From positions 1-24,828 of the forward strand of contig CAAEPN010000150.1 in NCBI GenBank assembly GCA_900757905.1: DNA of 24,828 nt, given 5' to 3'. The position numbers and the translations under genes are program-made. The DNA comes from Clostridia bacterium (GTDB lineage: Bacteria; Bacillota; Clostridia; Oscillospirales; CAG-382). Shown here piece by piece: positions 1 to 6,355 of this stretch; the stretch's first letter is position 1, and each line of letters begins with the position of its first letter. A model generated the notes under the pieces. That model did no database searches, was not told where the DNA came from, and saw nothing but the letters and a program-made list of their open reading frames with translations.

Positions 1-836
1 GACGCCTGTACCGGACACGGCAGCGAACTGTCCACAATCACCAGCTTTACCTTCATCTTTTCCGGCAAAATGCTCTTTATGTACACCGCCGCGCAATGCC
101 CTACCACCGCGCCCTCGCACCATTCCGCAAGTCCTGCTAAATTCGGCGCAAGCTCCACAAAGATTCCATACGGCTCAATGCTCCGGATAATGCCGGCCGC
201 CGTCTCACCGGCGCAAAAATGCGCCGCATTTTCCTCCCATGTGCCAAGCAGCTCCTTATGCGTGAGCGTGATCCGTCCGGTCTGGCGGTCATTGGATTTG
301 ACGGCGCACTTTATAATATCTCCGGCCTTAAACCGCTCTTTCGGATGCGAAATGCGCGAGACCGAAATGCAATCCACCGGCAGCAGCGCGATAAGACCGC
401 TTCCGATGTCGCAAAAGCACCCGAACGGCTCGATATGCGTGATCTTCGCGTCAAGGATATCGCCGGCACGCAAGGCCGACACCTTTTTTTCATAGCATTC
501 CAACTGTGCCGCACGCCGCGATAACAAAAACGTCGGCTTTTCCGCGCCGCGCACCGTTCCCGTTATCTTGAAGCAGACCGGCTTGCCGACGCGCGTTATG
601 ACCGCGATATCGCGCACCTCGCTGCCGTCGATGCTGTAAGCCGCCTCTTCGCGCGGTATCATGCCGCGATACGCACCAAGCTCTACGATGAGCGCGTGCG
701 AGCTGTCACATAACGCCGCCCGTCCCTCCAAAACCACGCCTGCGTTCATAGCATATTCGAGCGACGCAAGCGACGACAGGTATTCGCGGTTTTCCGGCGT
801 ATCGATAAGACTCCCTTCCGGTTTGTAAATATCCAT
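1..836 (-). CDS. S1-domain RNA-binding protein (3' end off window)
   Basis: Reading the reverse strand from the ATG at 836 gives 278 uninterrupted codons that run off the left edge, so the stop is not seen. The protein begins MDIYKPEGSL. It shows three S1-like OB-fold segments at about residues 33-108, 122-196 and 206-270. The second and third are clear, with a conserved start (RAGDILDAKITHIEPFGCF; AGIIRSIEPYGIFVEL). The first is degenerate. S1 domains bind single-stranded RNA, and proteins of this size in Clostridia are often annotated as ribosomal protein S1, but this one is much shorter than E. coli RpsA (six domains). I infer a cytoplasmic RNA-binding or translation-associated role. The start has an upstream AGAAAGG-type ribosome site. 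It is divergent from the lipoprotein gene at 1171. I see no clear promoter for it, only box-like repeats upstream. Confidence 0.85.
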   Translation of the reverse strand, partial: MDIYKPEGSLIDTPENREYLSSLASLEYAMNAGVVLEGRAALCDSSHALIVELGAYRGMIPREEAAYSIDGSEVRDIAVITRVGKPVCFKITGTVRGAEKPTFLLSRRAAQLECYEKKVSALRAGDILDAKITHIEPFGCFCDIGSGLIALLPVDCISVSRISHPKERFKAGDIIKCAVKSNDRQTGRITLTHKELLGTWEENAAHFCAGETAAGIIRSIEPYGIFVELAPNLAGLAEWCEGAVVGHCAAVYIKSILPEKMKVKLVIVDSSLPCPVQA

Positions 837-942
837 GCTTCTGCCCATACCTTTCTCTTTGATTTCATCCGGTCTTGCAAGGAAAATTTCTTCAAAACCG
901 GAGGTTTTTTCGTTTTATCCTATTCTTCGGCTAAGAAAAATA

Positions 943-1010
943 TGTGCAAAATCCCTAAATCCACGCTTCTTTTGTGCAATGCTCACAAAAAATGAGGCAC
1001 AAAATTGTGC
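943..1010. promoter_or_regulatory. Cluster of TTGTGC/GCACAA boxes, possible operator
   Basis: The hexamer TTGTGC or its complement occurs at 972-977, 997-1002 and 1005-1010. The last two form an inverted repeat GCACAA-AA-TTGTGC. A related TGTGCAAAA lies at 943-951. Left-hand copies are about 30 and 33 bp apart, roughly three helical turns. The cluster sits just upstream of the lipoprotein promoter and within the probable upstream region of the divergent S1 gene. I do not recognise the regulator; an operator is an inference from repetition and placement. Confidence 0.35.
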
Positions 1011-1046
1011 AAACCGAAAAAATATCAGTTTTTTGGAAAAAATCAA

Positions 1047-1075
1047 TTGATTCTCTTGCAGTTTAATGCTATAAT
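1047..1075 (+). promoter_or_regulatory. Sigma-A promoter of the OppA-like lipoprotein gene
   Basis: TTGATT at 1047-1052, a 17-bp spacer, and a perfect TATAAT at 1070-1075. Transcription would start near 1082, leaving a leader of about 90 nt. The promoter lies immediately before the ATG at 1081, so that upstream in-frame ATG cannot be the working start, which supports the start at 1171. Confidence 0.8.
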
Positions 1076-1170
1076 ATAGGATGATATTGGATATACTGTC
1101 GGTACTATTCCTATTTGGAGGAAAATCGGACAGCTTATGTTACTTGAAAACTTTGGAGGCGACTTTCAAA

Positions 1171-3003
1171 ATGAAAAAATTCTTAGCTCTTGCGCTTGCC
1201 GTCGTAATGGTGTTCAGCGCGGCCTTTCTTACCGCCTGCGGCAAGAAAAGCGATGACGACAAGGGCGCTGTCATTCAGATGTATTTAAGCGCGTTCCCGA
1301 CGAATCTCGACCCGACGGAATCGATCTATGCATCCTCCGACAATGCAAAGCTGTTCGGCCTTTTGTATGAGGGTCTTTATACCATTAACGATAAGGGTGA
1401 ACTTAAAAAAGCGTTAGCCGACAAGGTCGAATACTATGTTGACGCGCGCGACAACACCTTAAAGCTTGAGATCAAATTAAAGAACAGCCGCTGGAGCGAC
1501 GGTATCATCGTGGACGCCGACGACTTCGTCTACGCTTGGCAGAGACTTCTCTCGCCGACGGCCGACCATTCCGCAGCCGCTCTTTTATATCCGATCAAGA
1601 ACGCACGCCTTGTCAAGGAAGGTCTTTGCTCGGTCAACGACCTCGGCGTCTGCGCTATCAAGGATAATGTCATTCAGATTTCCTTTGAGAAAGATTTTAC
1701 CAACGTCGAATATTTCCTCCGCCGCCTTGCAAGCCCGGCGCTTGTGCCGCTTCGTGAGGACAATGCCTCGAAATTTGACGATGCCGACAACATCGATTAT
1801 ACCTGGAACGCCTCCACCACGCTCGGACTTCCGCTCACCAACGGTGCTTTCAAGTACAGAAAGCTCTCCTCGAAATCCATTGAACTGGAACGCAATCTGC
1901 ACTATGATAACGTCAGCGCCAATGAAGATAACGCTGTTGACAAGGTCGTAAAGCCGTATCAGCTCATTACGCTGCTTTCCGAAGGCGACACGGCCGAGGA
2001 TCAGCTGGCACGCTTCCAGAACAAGGATATCTTCTATCTCAATCTCAGCGGCGCAAAGACCGAGACCATAGACGCGGCCGGCAAGGTCACCCAAACCGCG
2101 CTTCCGTCGGTATATACATACTTCTTCGATACAACAAGCGAGCTCTTCTCTGACGCACGCGTCCGCAAAGCGCTCTCGATCGCGCTTGACCGCGACCACA
2201 TCAATTCGCTTACCGGTCTCAAGACCAAAGCCGCCGATGGCGTTGTTCCGTTCGGAATCGACGATGTAAACGGCAAGAAGGAATTCCGCAAGAACGTCGG
2301 CAATCAGTTCACGCCGACCGGCGACCTCGAAGCCGCAAAAGCGCTCTTAGCCGAAGCGGGTGTAAAGAAAGGCTCATTTACGGTCGAATACAATAAGGAT
2401 CGTGCGTACGAACGTGACATTGCCGAATACTGCAAGAGCGTTTGGAAAGAGCTTGGCTTCACGGTCAAGACCGACGGCAAGACCGCCGCTTATATTTCCG
2501 GTATCGTTACCGGCAAGACCCTTGCAAGCGGCACCAACCGTCTTATCGCCACCGACTTCCAGTGCGTCACGCCGGATGCTTACGGTATGCTCGTCGGCTT
2601 CTCCACCGATTACAGCGGCGCGCCGGTTGACCTGACGGTCGATGAGATCACCTATACCTCCGGCAATATCACCGGATTTGCCGATGAAGAGTATGACGCT
2701 GTCTGCGATGAGATCGTTAGCGCCATGAACAACGATACACGCACCGACGCTATGCACCGCGCTGAAACGATGCTGATCGACAAATCGCCGATCATTCCGC
2801 TCTTATGCAATGTAGACGCTTACGCCTCCAAAGAGCTTTCCGGCATGAAGTACGATTACTTCGGTACATGGAACTTCACCAAGGTCTCCCAGAAGAACTA
2901 TACCAAGTATCTGCCGGAAGAGGTCGTTGACCAGACGGCTGCCGCCGATACGACGGACACCGCCGATAATGCCGATAACGCAGACAATACGGCTGCCGAA
3001 TAA
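1171..3003 (+). CDS. Peptide-type ABC transporter substrate-binding lipoprotein (SBP family 5, OppA-like)
   Basis: A 610-residue extracellular solute-binding protein. The start at 1171 is chosen because GGAGG lies at 1155-1159 and because the protein then opens with a lipoprotein signal: MKK, a hydrophobic stretch, and lipobox LTAC with the lipidated Cys at residue 23. The in-frame ATG at 1081 lies at the transcription start and is rejected. The body matches the family-5 peptide/nickel-binding fold: an N-terminal LDPTESIYA-type start, LLYEGLYTIN, a W-S-D-G segment followed by DDFVYAWQRL, and a VRKALSIALDRDHI segment, all typical of OppA/DppA. Such proteins deliver oligopeptides to a membrane permease and ATPases, but none is encoded nearby, so it is an orphan here. 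The C-terminus ends in an unusual low-complexity Thr/Ala/Asp/Asn tail of about 25 residues. Substrate cannot be read from sequence. Confidence 0.9.
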   Translation: MKKFLALALAVVMVFSAAFLTACGKKSDDDKGAVIQMYLSAFPTNLDPTESIYASSDNAKLFGLLYEGLYTINDKGELKKALADKVEYYVDARDNTLKLEIKLKNSRWSDGIIVDADDFVYAWQRLLSPTADHSAAALLYPIKNARLVKEGLCSVNDLGVCAIKDNVIQISFEKDFTNVEYFLRRLASPALVPLREDNASKFDDADNIDYTWNASTTLGLPLTNGAFKYRKLSSKSIELERNLHYDNVSANEDNAVDKVVKPYQLITLLSEGDTAEDQLARFQNKDIFYLNLSGAKTETIDAAGKVTQTALPSVYTYFFDTTSELFSDARVRKALSIALDRDHINSLTGLKTKAADGVVPFGIDDVNGKKEFRKNVGNQFTPTGDLEAAKALLAEAGVKKGSFTVEYNKDRAYERDIAEYCKSVWKELGFTVKTDGKTAAYISGIVTGKTLASGTNRLIATDFQCVTPDAYGMLVGFSTDYSGAPVDLTVDEITYTSGNITGFADEEYDAVCDEIVSAMNNDTRTDAMHRAETMLIDKSPIIPLLCNVDAYASKELSGMKYDYFGTWNFTKVSQKNYTKYLPEEVVDQTAAADTTDTADNADNADNTAAE

Positions 3004-3026
3004 TCGAAAAATTGCAAAACCATAAA

Positions 3027-3053
3027 AGGGCTGCCTTGACGGCAGCTCTTTTT
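3027..3053 (+). terminator. Intrinsic terminator after the lipoprotein gene
   Basis: Nine-base arms AGGGCTGCC (3027-3035) and GGCAGCTCT (3041-3049), with one G-U pair, close a 5-nt loop. They are followed by a T run to 3053. It separates the lipoprotein transcript from rsmA 25 bp downstream. Confidence 0.85.
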
Positions 3054-3078
3054 GCTCTAAAAGATAGATGAGGTACTC

Positions 3079-3990
3079 ATGTCAGAATTACTTGAAAAGC
3101 ACGGCTTTCATTTTCAGAAAAAATACGGGCAAAACTTCTTGCAGGACGTCAAAATTCCGCGTCGCATAGCCGCCGAATGCACCGAATATGCCGAGCCTGC
3201 CGGCTTTGTTCCGGATACCTGCGACACGCCAAAAATCCCGGCACTCATTTTAGAGATCGGTCCGGGCGCCGGCATCTTGACCGGCGAGCTTGCCAAACGC
3301 TTTGAAAAGGTGGTGGCCGTCGAGATCGACCGTTCCTTGGAGGGTGTGCTTGCCGAATCGCTTGCGCCCTATGATAACGCCGAGGTCGTATTCGGCGACA
3401 TCATGGAAACCGACCTCAACGAGCTGCTTACACCGCGCAGAGTCGGCCAAAACGGTAATATTTTGCCGGTCTCGGTGTGCGCCAATCTGCCGTATTATAT
3501 TACCACGCCCATTTTGATGCGCCTTGTGGAAAGCTTTGCGGATTTTGATTATATCACCGTCATGGTGCAAAAAGAGGTCGCGTCACGACTTACTGCGCTT
3601 CCGGGAAGCGCGGAATACGGCAGTATTACTGCTTCTCTCGGCTTGTACGGCGTCTGCAAGAGGTTATTCGCCGTGCCGTCCGGATGCTTTTATCCGCGCC
3701 CGAAGGTAGACAGCGCTATTGTGCGCTTAAAACTGCATAAACCGCCGCTCTATACGGAAAAACAGATAAAAAGAGCGAGCGAAGTCATTCGCGCCGGCTT
3801 TTCCATGCGCCGCAAAACGCTTGCCAACACGCTTGCTCCTTTTACCGGCGGCGACAAAGCAAAGGTTGCCGAAGTGCTTCGCGATTCGCTCGGCATTTCC
3901 GAAACCGTGCGCGGCGAAACGCTCTCGCCTGCGCAGTATGTGGCGCTGTCGGAGGCGCTTGCCACGTCAGAATTTACAAAATCCAATTGA
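3079..3990 (+). CDS. rsmA: 16S rRNA (adenine-N6,N6)-dimethyltransferase RsmA/KsgA
   Basis: A 303-residue SAM-dependent methyltransferase that dimethylates two adjacent adenines in the 3' terminal hairpin of 16S rRNA, a late step in 30S subunit maturation. Visible family signatures: the N-terminal KKYGQNFLQD, the SAM-binding motif I EIGPGAGILTGEL, an acidic VVAVEID at the ribose site, the catalytic NLPYYITTPIL motif, and FYPRPKVDSAIV. The C-terminal FSMRRKTLANTL segment belongs to the rRNA-contacting helical domain. A short extra loop near residues 40-52 (PAGFVPDTCDTPKIPA) lies before motif I. The start has a GAGG at 3070-3073. I see no separate promoter in the 25 bp after the preceding terminator, so either readthrough or a weak unseen promoter drives it. 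Its stop overlaps the -35 of the next gene's promoter. Confidence 0.95.
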   Translation: MSELLEKHGFHFQKKYGQNFLQDVKIPRRIAAECTEYAEPAGFVPDTCDTPKIPALILEIGPGAGILTGELAKRFEKVVAVEIDRSLEGVLAESLAPYDNAEVVFGDIMETDLNELLTPRRVGQNGNILPVSVCANLPYYITTPILMRLVESFADFDYITVMVQKEVASRLTALPGSAEYGSITASLGLYGVCKRLFAVPSGCFYPRPKVDSAIVRLKLHKPPLYTEKQIKRASEVIRAGFSMRRKTLANTLAPFTGGDKAKVAEVLRDSLGISETVRGETLSPAQYVALSEALATSEFTKSN

Positions 3991-4015
3991 AAGCCGGCGC
4001 GGCTTTCGCTATAAT
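3987..4015 (+). promoter_or_regulatory. Promoter of the GS-like/ANTAR genes with a palindrome in its spacer
   Basis: TTGAAA at 3987-3992, exactly 17 bp, then TATAAT at 4010-4015. The -35 overlaps the rsmA stop codon. The spacer carries an inverted repeat, GAAAGCC (3989-3995) and GGCTTTC (4001-4007) around a 5-nt centre. No T run follows, so this is better read as an operator than as a terminator of rsmA. A start site near 4022 gives a leader of only about 28 nt. Confidence 0.7.
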
Positions 4016-4049
4016 GAATGAAAGAAAAATGCCGGAAAGGACGATCTAT

Positions 4050-5228
4050 ATGTATTCAAAAAATGAAGTTCTGGAATTCATCTCGGAGAACGACGTGAAA
4101 TTTATCCGTCTTGCCTTTTGCGATGTGTTCGGAAACCAAAAGAACATCTCGATTCAGCCTTGTCTCCTCGAAGAAGCCTTCGAGACCGGCATTCCGGTCA
4201 ATTCCTCGCTCATCGCCGGCTTTGGCGATCCCTCGTCACCCGACGTATATCTGATTCCCGATCCGAGCACCATGTCGGTGCTGCCGTGGCGGCCATCGAC
4301 CGGGCGCGTGGTGCGCTTGTTCTGCAGCTTGCGCGTCGAAGGAAAGCCGTTTGAGCTTGACGCGCGCCGCATACTTCGCGAAACCGTCAAAAGCTTGCGC
4401 GAAAAAGAGCTGTCCGTCTTTCTCGGCGCTGAATGCGAATTTTATCTGTTCAAGACCGACGAAAACGGCGAACCGACCGATATTCCGCTTGACTGCGGCA
4501 GCTACCTCGATCTTGCTCCGGCTGACCGCGGCGAAAACGTGCGCCGCGAGATCTGCTTTACCTTGCAGGAAATGAGCATTCGTCCCGAAAGCTCTCACCA
4601 CGAAAACGGGCCGGGACAGAACGAGATCGATTTTCGTGCCAGCGACCCTCTTACCAGTGCCGACAACGTAACTACTTTCAAAAATGTGGTGCAGACTGTC
4701 GCGCAAAAGAACGGTCTCCATGCGCGTTTTGACCCCAAGCCGCTCGCCGACTGCGACGGCAACGGATTGCATATCAACATCGGTCTCTCCGCCGGCAGCA
4801 AGGCGCAAAACGCCGCTTTTCTTGCCGGGATCTTGCGCCGCATACGCGAAATGACGCTGTTTCTCAACCCGGACGAGTCGTCCTATAAGCGTCTTGCCGA
4901 TTGCGCCTGCACGAAGAAGATTACATGGGGGCATACCCATTCCAATCTGATCCGCATTATCCGCAACGACGAAACCGAGCTGCTTTTTGAGATCTGCTCG
5001 CCGGATTGCCTTGCCAATCCCTATATCGCCTATACGCTTGTCATGGCTGCCGGACTTGAGGGAATGCGTGACGGTCTCTTGCTCGAAAATCTGCACACAA
5101 CGGACGAAAAACTGTCCGAAAGCCTTGCCGAAGCCGCAAAAGTCGCTCTTGCAAGCGATTTTGTCGCCGGCGTTCTTCCGGAACGCTTGGTAAGCGCTTA
5201 CGCCGCACGCGCCGGAATCCGCCGGTAA
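4050..5228 (+). CDS. Divergent glutamine-synthetase-family enzyme (amide/amine ligase of unknown substrate)
   Basis: A 392-residue protein of the GS-I fold, shorter than usual GlnA (about 440-470). The start at 4050 follows GGAAAGG at 4034-4040 and the promoter at 3987-4015; upstream in-frame ATGs lie in or before the -10. Metal-site motifs remain: AECEF (E128, E130), HHENGPGQNEIDF (E185, E192), GNGLHIN (H241), SSYKRL (R281), LIRI (R302) and FEI (E314). My by-eye alignment to enterobacterial GS finds key catalytic residues replaced. The ammonium-site Asp50 becomes N51, the flap Glu327 becomes a Cys in RLADCAC, Arg339 becomes H297, and Arg359 becomes C316. It may therefore ligate an amine other than ammonia, or be regulatory. 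An ANTAR protein follows 22 bp downstream, as a nitR gene follows glnA in some clostridia. Family membership is certain; function is not. Confidence 0.8.
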   Translation: MYSKNEVLEFISENDVKFIRLAFCDVFGNQKNISIQPCLLEEAFETGIPVNSSLIAGFGDPSSPDVYLIPDPSTMSVLPWRPSTGRVVRLFCSLRVEGKPFELDARRILRETVKSLREKELSVFLGAECEFYLFKTDENGEPTDIPLDCGSYLDLAPADRGENVRREICFTLQEMSIRPESSHHENGPGQNEIDFRASDPLTSADNVTTFKNVVQTVAQKNGLHARFDPKPLADCDGNGLHINIGLSAGSKAQNAAFLAGILRRIREMTLFLNPDESSYKRLADCACTKKITWGHTHSNLIRIIRNDETELLFEICSPDCLANPYIAYTLVMAAGLEGMRDGLLLENLHTTDEKLSESLAEAAKVALASDFVAGVLPERLVSAYAARAGIRR

Positions 5229-5250
5229 AAGTGCGCCGGAGGGACGGTCT

Positions 5251-5838
5251 ATGAATTCCGGAAAGAATGTTTACCGCGTTCTTGTGGTATCCGGCACACA
5301 AAAAGGTGCGGATTTTATCGGAGAACTTGCGGACGGCGCGGTCATCTGCACGCGTGAACATGCCTCAAACGGCGCAGAGGCGCGGCGAAAGTTAATGGAA
5401 AACGAATATCACATTGTTATCGTCAACACGCCCTTAGGAGATGAATTCGGGCACGAGCTTGCCATGGCAGCCGTCGAAAAGACGGGTACGGGCGTGGTAT
5501 TGCTTGTGAAAAACGAATTATACGAGGAGCTTAGCTGCCGCATGGAGGATTGCGGCATATTAACGGTCGCAAAGCCGGTGTCCAAGCAGTTATTTTTTCA
5601 GAGTCTGAAGCTTGTGACCGCGTCGGTCGGCATATGCGCAAGGCTTACCGAAGAAAACCGGAAGCTGCGCCGCAAGCTGGCTGAGCAGACCGTAGTTTCG
5701 CGTGCCAAATGTCTGCTTATCGAGTTTGCCCATATGACCGAAGAGCAGGCGCATAAATATATCGAAAAACAGGCAATGGACAGCCGGTCGTCCAAAGAGG
5801 ATATCGCTTCGGAAATTGTGCGAACCTACGCGCAATAG
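5251..5838 (+). CDS. Pseudo-receiver/ANTAR-domain RNA-binding antitermination protein
   Basis: A 195-residue two-domain regulator. Residues 7-120 have the receiver pattern of hydrophobic strands and a late KP motif (VAKPVSK). The usual acidic pair after strand 1 is absent (LVVSGT), and the phospho-acceptor Asp position is Asn59 (IVIVNTPLG), so ordinary phosphorylation looks impossible. After a coiled linker (LTEENRKLRRKLAEQ), the last 60 residues form an ANTAR domain with the typical AKCLLIEFAHMTEEQAHKYI helix and a final helix of conserved spacing. ANTAR domains bind tandem hexaloop hairpins in leader RNAs and prevent termination. GGAGGG at 5238-5243 sets the start. It is co-transcribed with the GS-like gene, which suggests nitrogen-responsive control. 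No dual-hairpin target was recognised in the short leader of this operon. Confidence 0.88.
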   Translation: MNSGKNVYRVLVVSGTQKGADFIGELADGAVICTREHASNGAEARRKLMENEYHIVIVNTPLGDEFGHELAMAAVEKTGTGVVLLVKNELYEELSCRMEDCGILTVAKPVSKQLFFQSLKLVTASVGICARLTEENRKLRRKLAEQTVVSRAKCLLIEFAHMTEEQAHKYIEKQAMDSRSSKEDIASEIVRTYAQ

Positions 5839-5864
5839 CATTTGTCAAAAAGAAAGGTGCCGCC

Positions 5865-6296
5865 ATGACCGAAAATTACAAAACCGAATTTACCAATATG
5901 GTAATGCTTCGCCGCGCGGACGGCTGCATCCTTGTCCAAGAGCGCGTCAAATACTGGTGCGGCGTCGCTTTTCCGGGCGGACACGTTGACCCGGGCGAAA
6001 GCTTTGAAGCGGCGGCTATCCGTGAAGTGCGCGAGGAAACGGGACTAACGGTCGAAAAGCCTGTTTTTTGCGGCATTATCCATTGGGATAACCCGGAAAA
6101 GAATGAAAAATACATCGTATTTGCTTACCGTGCCGACAAATTTTCGGGCGAGCTGATCGACGAGACCGAAGAGGGACGCGTGTTTTGGCTTACGCCGGAG
6201 GAGTTAGCAAAACAAAAGCTGCCGCCGAATTTCGAACGGTATTTGCCGGTGTTTTTCGGAGATGAAGTAAAGGAAATATATACGAAATATCATTAA
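5865..6296 (+). CDS. Nudix hydrolase (MutT-like)
   Basis: A 143-residue single-domain Nudix protein. The full Nudix box is present: GGHVDPGESFEAAAIREV followed by REETGL, giving the G-x5-E-x7-REUxEExGU pattern whose glutamates bind Mg. These enzymes cleave nucleoside diphosphates linked to another group. The N-terminal strand (NMVMLRRADGCILVQERV) and the W-x-TPEEL segment near the C-terminus resemble 8-oxo-dGTP diphosphatase-type members, but substrate cannot be settled from sequence. It starts 26 bp after the ANTAR gene, with an AGAAAGG-type ribosome site, so it may belong to the same transcript. A bidirectional terminator follows at once. Confidence 0.9.
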   Translation: MTENYKTEFTNMVMLRRADGCILVQERVKYWCGVAFPGGHVDPGESFEAAAIREVREETGLTVEKPVFCGIIHWDNPEKNEKYIVFAYRADKFSGELIDETEEGRVFWLTPEELAKQKLPPNFERYLPVFFGDEVKEIYTKYH

Positions 6297-6300
6297 GAAA

Positions 6301-6338
6301 AAAGGACTGCACGTTTTTGGTGCAGTCCTTTTTCTTTT
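6301..6338. terminator. Bidirectional terminator between Nudix and sigma-factor genes
   Basis: Perfect 12-bp arms AAAGGACTGCAC (6301-6312) and GTGCAGTCCTTT (6320-6331) close a 7-nt loop. A T-rich tail follows on the plus strand and an A-rich flank precedes it (T-rich on the minus strand). It serves the (+) Nudix gene and the convergent (-) sigma gene ending at 6356. Confidence 0.9.
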
Positions 6339-6355
6339 GTCGGTGCGTGCTGTTG

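Larger units (their letters stand above)
837..1170. other. Intergenic region between divergent S1 gene and lipoprotein gene
   Basis: This 334-bp A+T-rich spacer holds no convincing gene; the short open frame at 835-1050 has no ribosome site or recognisable content. It contains the TGTGCA-type boxes at 943-1010, the sigma-A promoter at 1047-1075 and the leader of the lipoprotein mRNA. A second GGAGG at 1117-1121 is followed by an ATG at 1137 after 15 bases, opening a 39-codon frame that overlaps the lipoprotein start out of frame. The spacing is too long to call it a leader peptide. Confidence 0.6.

Noticed and set aside
835..1050. 71-codon plus-strand open frame upstream of the lipoprotein
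   Set aside because: It overlaps the start of the divergent S1 gene and the operator/promoter region, has no ribosome site and no recognisable content.
1081..1170. Longer N-terminus for the lipoprotein from the ATG at 1081
   Set aside because: That ATG lies at the predicted transcription start, and the lipoprotein signal with lipobox only makes sense from 1171.
1137..1256. Possible 39-codon leader peptide overlapping the lipoprotein start
   Set aside because: Its GGAGG is 15 bases away, and no attenuator or codon run was seen.
3987..4049. Longer N-terminus for the GS-like protein
   Set aside because: It would start inside the promoter; the ribosome site and family alignment favour 4050.
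4236..5096. 286-codon open frame antisense to the GS-like gene
   Set aside because: It is fully opposite a well-conserved family gene and has no ribosome site or domain; it reflects codon bias.
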